Part shown: positions 61,693 to 64,000 of the stretch, piece after piece
How positions within the stretch are numbered: the stretch's first letter is position 1
Layout of the letters: each line of letters begins with the position of its first letter
Source of the DNA: Lysobacteraceae bacterium CU05-9
GTDB taxonomy: Bacteria > Pseudomonadota > Gammaproteobacteria > Xanthomonadales > Xanthomonadaceae
Assembly (NCBI GenBank): GCA_007556525.1
Contig: SWJS01000003.1
Coordinates: forward strand, 187,595-251,594
Reading direction: 5' to 3'
Length of the DNA stretch: 64,000 nucleotides
Program-made: the position numbers and the translations under genes
Notes under the pieces: model-generated
What the model was told of the DNA's origin: nothing
Database searches by the model: none
The model's input: the letters and a program-made list of their open reading frames with translations, nothing else

Positions 61693-63032
61693 TATTGCGC
61701 GGCTTCGAGATCCTTGATCAACGCATGCAGGAAGCGCGCGGCTTCACCACCCGTACAAGCACGATGGTCAAAACTCAACGACAGCGGCACGCGGCGATGC
61801 ACTTCGACACCACCCATGACGGCGACGACATCATGCGACACCTTGCCTGCGCCGACAATCGCGACCATTGGCGGCACGACGATTGGCGTTGCGTAACGGC
61901 CGGCGAACTTGCCGAAGTTCGACAAGCTGATCGTCGCGCCCTTCAACAACTCTGCAGGGATGCTGCGATCCATGACGTCTTCGCGGAGGCGCTTGATGGA
62001 TTTTTTGATACCGTCCGCCGTTTGATGTTGCGCATCACGTAACACCGGCACGAACAAACCGTCTGGTGAATCGACTGCAACACCAAGATCAACATGCGGA
62101 TGCAACGTGCGCGTCAATGCTTCACCGTCGAACCATGCGTTCAATGCTGGTTCCTCACGGCATGCCGCAACGATCGCGCGTACTAGACGCGACGTGATGT
62201 CTTGCTTGCCGATCCAGCCATTGATGTCCGCATCGTCCACGATCGTCGTCAAGACAACTTGCTCATGCGCCGAAGCCATGATGCGCGCCATATTGCGACG
62301 CACGCCGGCGACTGGTGTTGGTTGTCCGTACTGCACATCCTTGCTTGGTGGTTGCGTGCGCATTGGCTTGCCGCCGGCGCTCAGCGAAGTCCGCTCAGCA
62401 GAAGCGACCGGAGCTGCGGGAGCTGCAACGGGAGCTGCCGGTGCGGCCGATGGATTCTCAGCAAACGCCTGCACATCCTTCAGCGTAATCAAACCATCGG
62501 CACCGGTGCCACGGACGCGTGCGAGATCAACGCGCAACTTGCGGGCCAATGCACGCACTGCAGGCATCGCCTTGATGCCGCCAACCGAAACGGCTTGCTC
62601 GGTGTGCACGCTATCCGACGACACCATGGCACCAACGACAGTGCCGCTGTCTTCCTTGATCTCAACCGTTTCGGTATCGGCTTGCGGCTCACCCAGACGC
62701 GGCTCAGGCGCCGCAGGTGCAGGAGCTGGAGCAGGCGAACCATGATGCGCTGGCATGCCGACAGCCTCTGAACGCTGCGCCGCATTCGGATCAATTTCGA
62801 AGGTTGCCAAAACCGAACCCGTAATCACCACCGCACCGGACTCACCGGCCACCGAGACTAATTTGCCGGAGAAAGGCGAGGGGACATCGACGACAGCTTT
62901 TGCCGTTTCCATGGAGACCAGCGGGTCATCCAAACCCACGGTGCCGCCAATTGGAACGTGCCATTCAACGACGGTGGCGTCCGGCAAACCTTCACCGAGA
63001 TCGGGGAGACGAAACTCACGTACATCTGACAT
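61692..63032 (-). CDS. bkdB: Branched-chain 2-oxoacid dehydrogenase E2 (lipoamide acyltransferase)
   Basis: A 446-residue E2. One N-terminal lipoyl domain with Lys45 in METAKAVVD; an E3/E1-binding domain (AMPAVRALARKLRVDLARVRGTG) at about 150-185; then the catalytic domain with SFDHRACTGG near the C-terminus, where the usual Asp-Gly is Thr-Gly. It transfers acyl groups to CoA. It lies 12 bases downstream of the E1-beta gene; the substrate (2-oxoisovalerate type) is inferred from the separate E1-beta gene. Confidence 0.85.
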   Translation of the reverse strand: MSDVREFRLPDLGEGLPDATVVEWHVPIGGTVGLDDPLVSMETAKAVVDVPSPFSGKLVSVAGESGAVVITGSVLATFEIDPNAAQRSEAVGMPAHHGSPAPAPAPAAPEPRLGEPQADTETVEIKEDSGTVVGAMVSSDSVHTEQAVSVGGIKAMPAVRALARKLRVDLARVRGTGADGLITLKDVQAFAENPSAAPAAPVAAPAAPVASAERTSLSAGGKPMRTQPPSKDVQYGQPTPVAGVRRNMARIMASAHEQVVLTTIVDDADINGWIGKQDITSRLVRAIVAACREEPALNAWFDGEALTRTLHPHVDLGVAVDSPDGLFVPVLRDAQHQTADGIKKSIKRLREDVMDRSIPAELLKGATISLSNFGKFAGRYATPIVVPPMVAIVGAGKVSHDVVAVMGGVEVHRRVPLSLSFDHRACTGGEAARFLHALIKDLEAAQ

Positions 63033-63044
63033 AACTAAGATCCT

Positions 63045-64000
63045 TTAAATGCTTTGTTCCATCGCGCGCTTAGCTGCGGTCACGATGCTGCGAGTGCTTG
63101 GAATATAGGCGTTTTCGAGTTTGAACAACGGAATGTGCGTGTCGTAACCCGTGACGCGAATGACTGGGGATTTCAAATCGAGCAAGCAAGACTCAGCCAA
63201 GCGTGCTGCAATCTCACCACCGAAGCCGGCTGTGCGAGGTGCTTCGTGCACGATCACGCAACGACCCGTGCGCGAGACCGATTCTGCAATCGTTTCGAAA
63301 TCCAACGGACGCAACGTCGCAACGTCGATGACTTCAGCGGAGATGCCTTCAGCCGCCAAAGTTTTCGCAGCTTCCAAACATTCCTTGACTTGAGAACCCC
63401 ACGTCACCAACGTGACATCGGTCCCATCGCGCAACACGTAGCAAACATCCAACGGCAACGCTTCACCATCATCAGGAACGAGTTCCTTGTATTGGCGATA
63501 GATGCGCTTCGGCTCGAAATAAATCACCGGATCCGGATCACGGATCGCCGACAGCAACATGCCGTATGCACGCTGTGGCGAAGATGGCAAAACAACGCGC
63601 AAGCCAGGCACGTTCGTAAACGTGGCTTCGTTCGCTTCCGAGTGATGCTCAGGAGCGCGGATACCGCCGCCCCATGGCACGCGCAAAACCATCGGCACAT
63701 GCAAGCGACCACGAGTGCGGTTACGCAAACGCGCGGCGTGACAAACGATGTGATCGACCATCGGATACACGAAGCCATCGAACTGCGCTTCGGCAACTGG
63801 CTTCATGCCAGCAACGGCCATGCCGACGGTCAAGCCTGCAATCGTTGTTTCATCCAGCGGCGTATCGATGACGCGGTCTGAACCAAACTCCGCATGCAAA
63901 CCGGCTGTTGCACGGAACACACCACCGTTGACGCCGACGTCTTCGCCGAGCACGACAACAGATGGATCGTGTTTCATTTCATAAGCCAATGCTTGCGTCA
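63045..64000 (-). CDS. bkdA2: 2-oxoisovalerate dehydrogenase E1 beta subunit (5' end outside window)
   Basis: 318 residues are visible; the frame is open to the window edge (ALAYEMKHDPSVVVLGEDVG), so a short N-terminus is missing. It has the transketolase-like E1-beta features: GEDVGVNGGVFRAT, DTPLDETTIAGLTVGMA and a C-terminal GYDTHIPLF. With E1-alpha (probably further right) it decarboxylates branched-chain 2-oxoacids and passes the acyl group to the E2. E1-beta of acetoin or pyruvate types is not fully excluded. Confidence 0.88.
   Translation of the reverse strand, partial: TQALAYEMKHDPSVVVLGEDVGVNGGVFRATAGLHAEFGSDRVIDTPLDETTIAGLTVGMAVAGMKPVAEAQFDGFVYPMVDHIVCHAARLRNRTRGRLHVPMVLRVPWGGGIRAPEHHSEANEATFTNVPGLRVVLPSSPQRAYGMLLSAIRDPDPVIYFEPKRIYRQYKELVPDDGEALPLDVCYVLRDGTDVTLVTWGSQVKECLEAAKTLAAEGISAEVIDVATLRPLDFETIAESVSRTGRCVIVHEAPRTAGFGGEIAARLAESCLLDLKSPVIRVTGYDTHIPLFKLENAYIPSTRSIVTAAKRAMEQSI

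Overview
The window looks like the chromosome of a gammaproteobacterium of the order Lysobacterales (Xanthomonadales) carrying one essentially complete lambda-like prophage of about 40.3 kb. This taxonomic call is inferred from gene content and protein character: a long C-terminally extended TrpS, a PhoP/PhoQ-type pair, BirA without an N-terminal helix-turn-helix domain, a fused CysNC, arginase next to an entericidin-like lipoprotein, and separate branched-chain 2-oxoacid dehydrogenase E1-beta and E2 genes. No 16S rRNA is present to confirm it.

Left chromosomal arm (1-16285): the end of an M23 peptidase; GNAT and HAD genes; secreted small proteins; PutP; an aldo/keto reductase; a sulfur-assimilation cluster (cysK divergent from cysD-cysNC); a secreted esterase; a surface-adhesin-E-like protein; dusA; a small exported protein followed by a PhoP/PhoQ-type two-component system; birA-coaX; and tRNA-Thr(TGT). 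A dispersed intergenic repeat occurs before the aldo/keto reductase gene and twice after phoQ.

Prophage (core sites 16240-16258 and 56537-56555): integration used the 3' half of tRNA-Thr, and the phage supplies a new 3' end so the tRNA stays intact. Next to attL is an accessory zone with a small acidic protein plus an ImmA/IrrE-like protein, a relic 3' half of a tRNA-Phe (an apparent fossil attachment site), and a BcgI-like type IIB restriction-modification pair. The morphogenesis genes all lie on the minus strand in lambda order read right to left: terS, terL, Mor-like, gpW, portal, a ClpP protease/capsid fusion with an apparent nested start, DUF2190, an embedded lysis cassette (endolysin, membrane protein, holin, Rz, Rz1), Z, FII, U, V, G/GT (with a T-TTT-TTC slippery site), tape measure, M, L, K, I and a repeat-rich J. 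A DNA array of inverted and tandem 11-bp repeats separates terS from a primase-helicase and is a candidate packaging site or origin. Further right are CII-like and Cro-like genes, three operators, and a LexA/CI-type repressor on the plus strand followed by an unknown gene. A second operator pair overlaps a strong rightward promoter that drives a structured leader, a terminator, and about 15 small overlapping early genes, ending in an excisionase-like gene and the tyrosine integrase.

Right chromosomal arm (56583-64000): a frameshifted TraB/GumN-family gene, arginase, an entericidin-like lipoprotein, trpS, a BaiN/HI0933-like flavoprotein, and the E2 and E1-beta genes of a branched-chain 2-oxoacid dehydrogenase, the last running off the window.

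The best candidates for under-described biology are the prophage accessory zone (type IIB R-M, the degenerate ImmA-like pair, the fossil tRNA-Phe site), the unknown gene downstream of the repressor, the structured leader between operator and terminator, and the repeat array beside the terminase.
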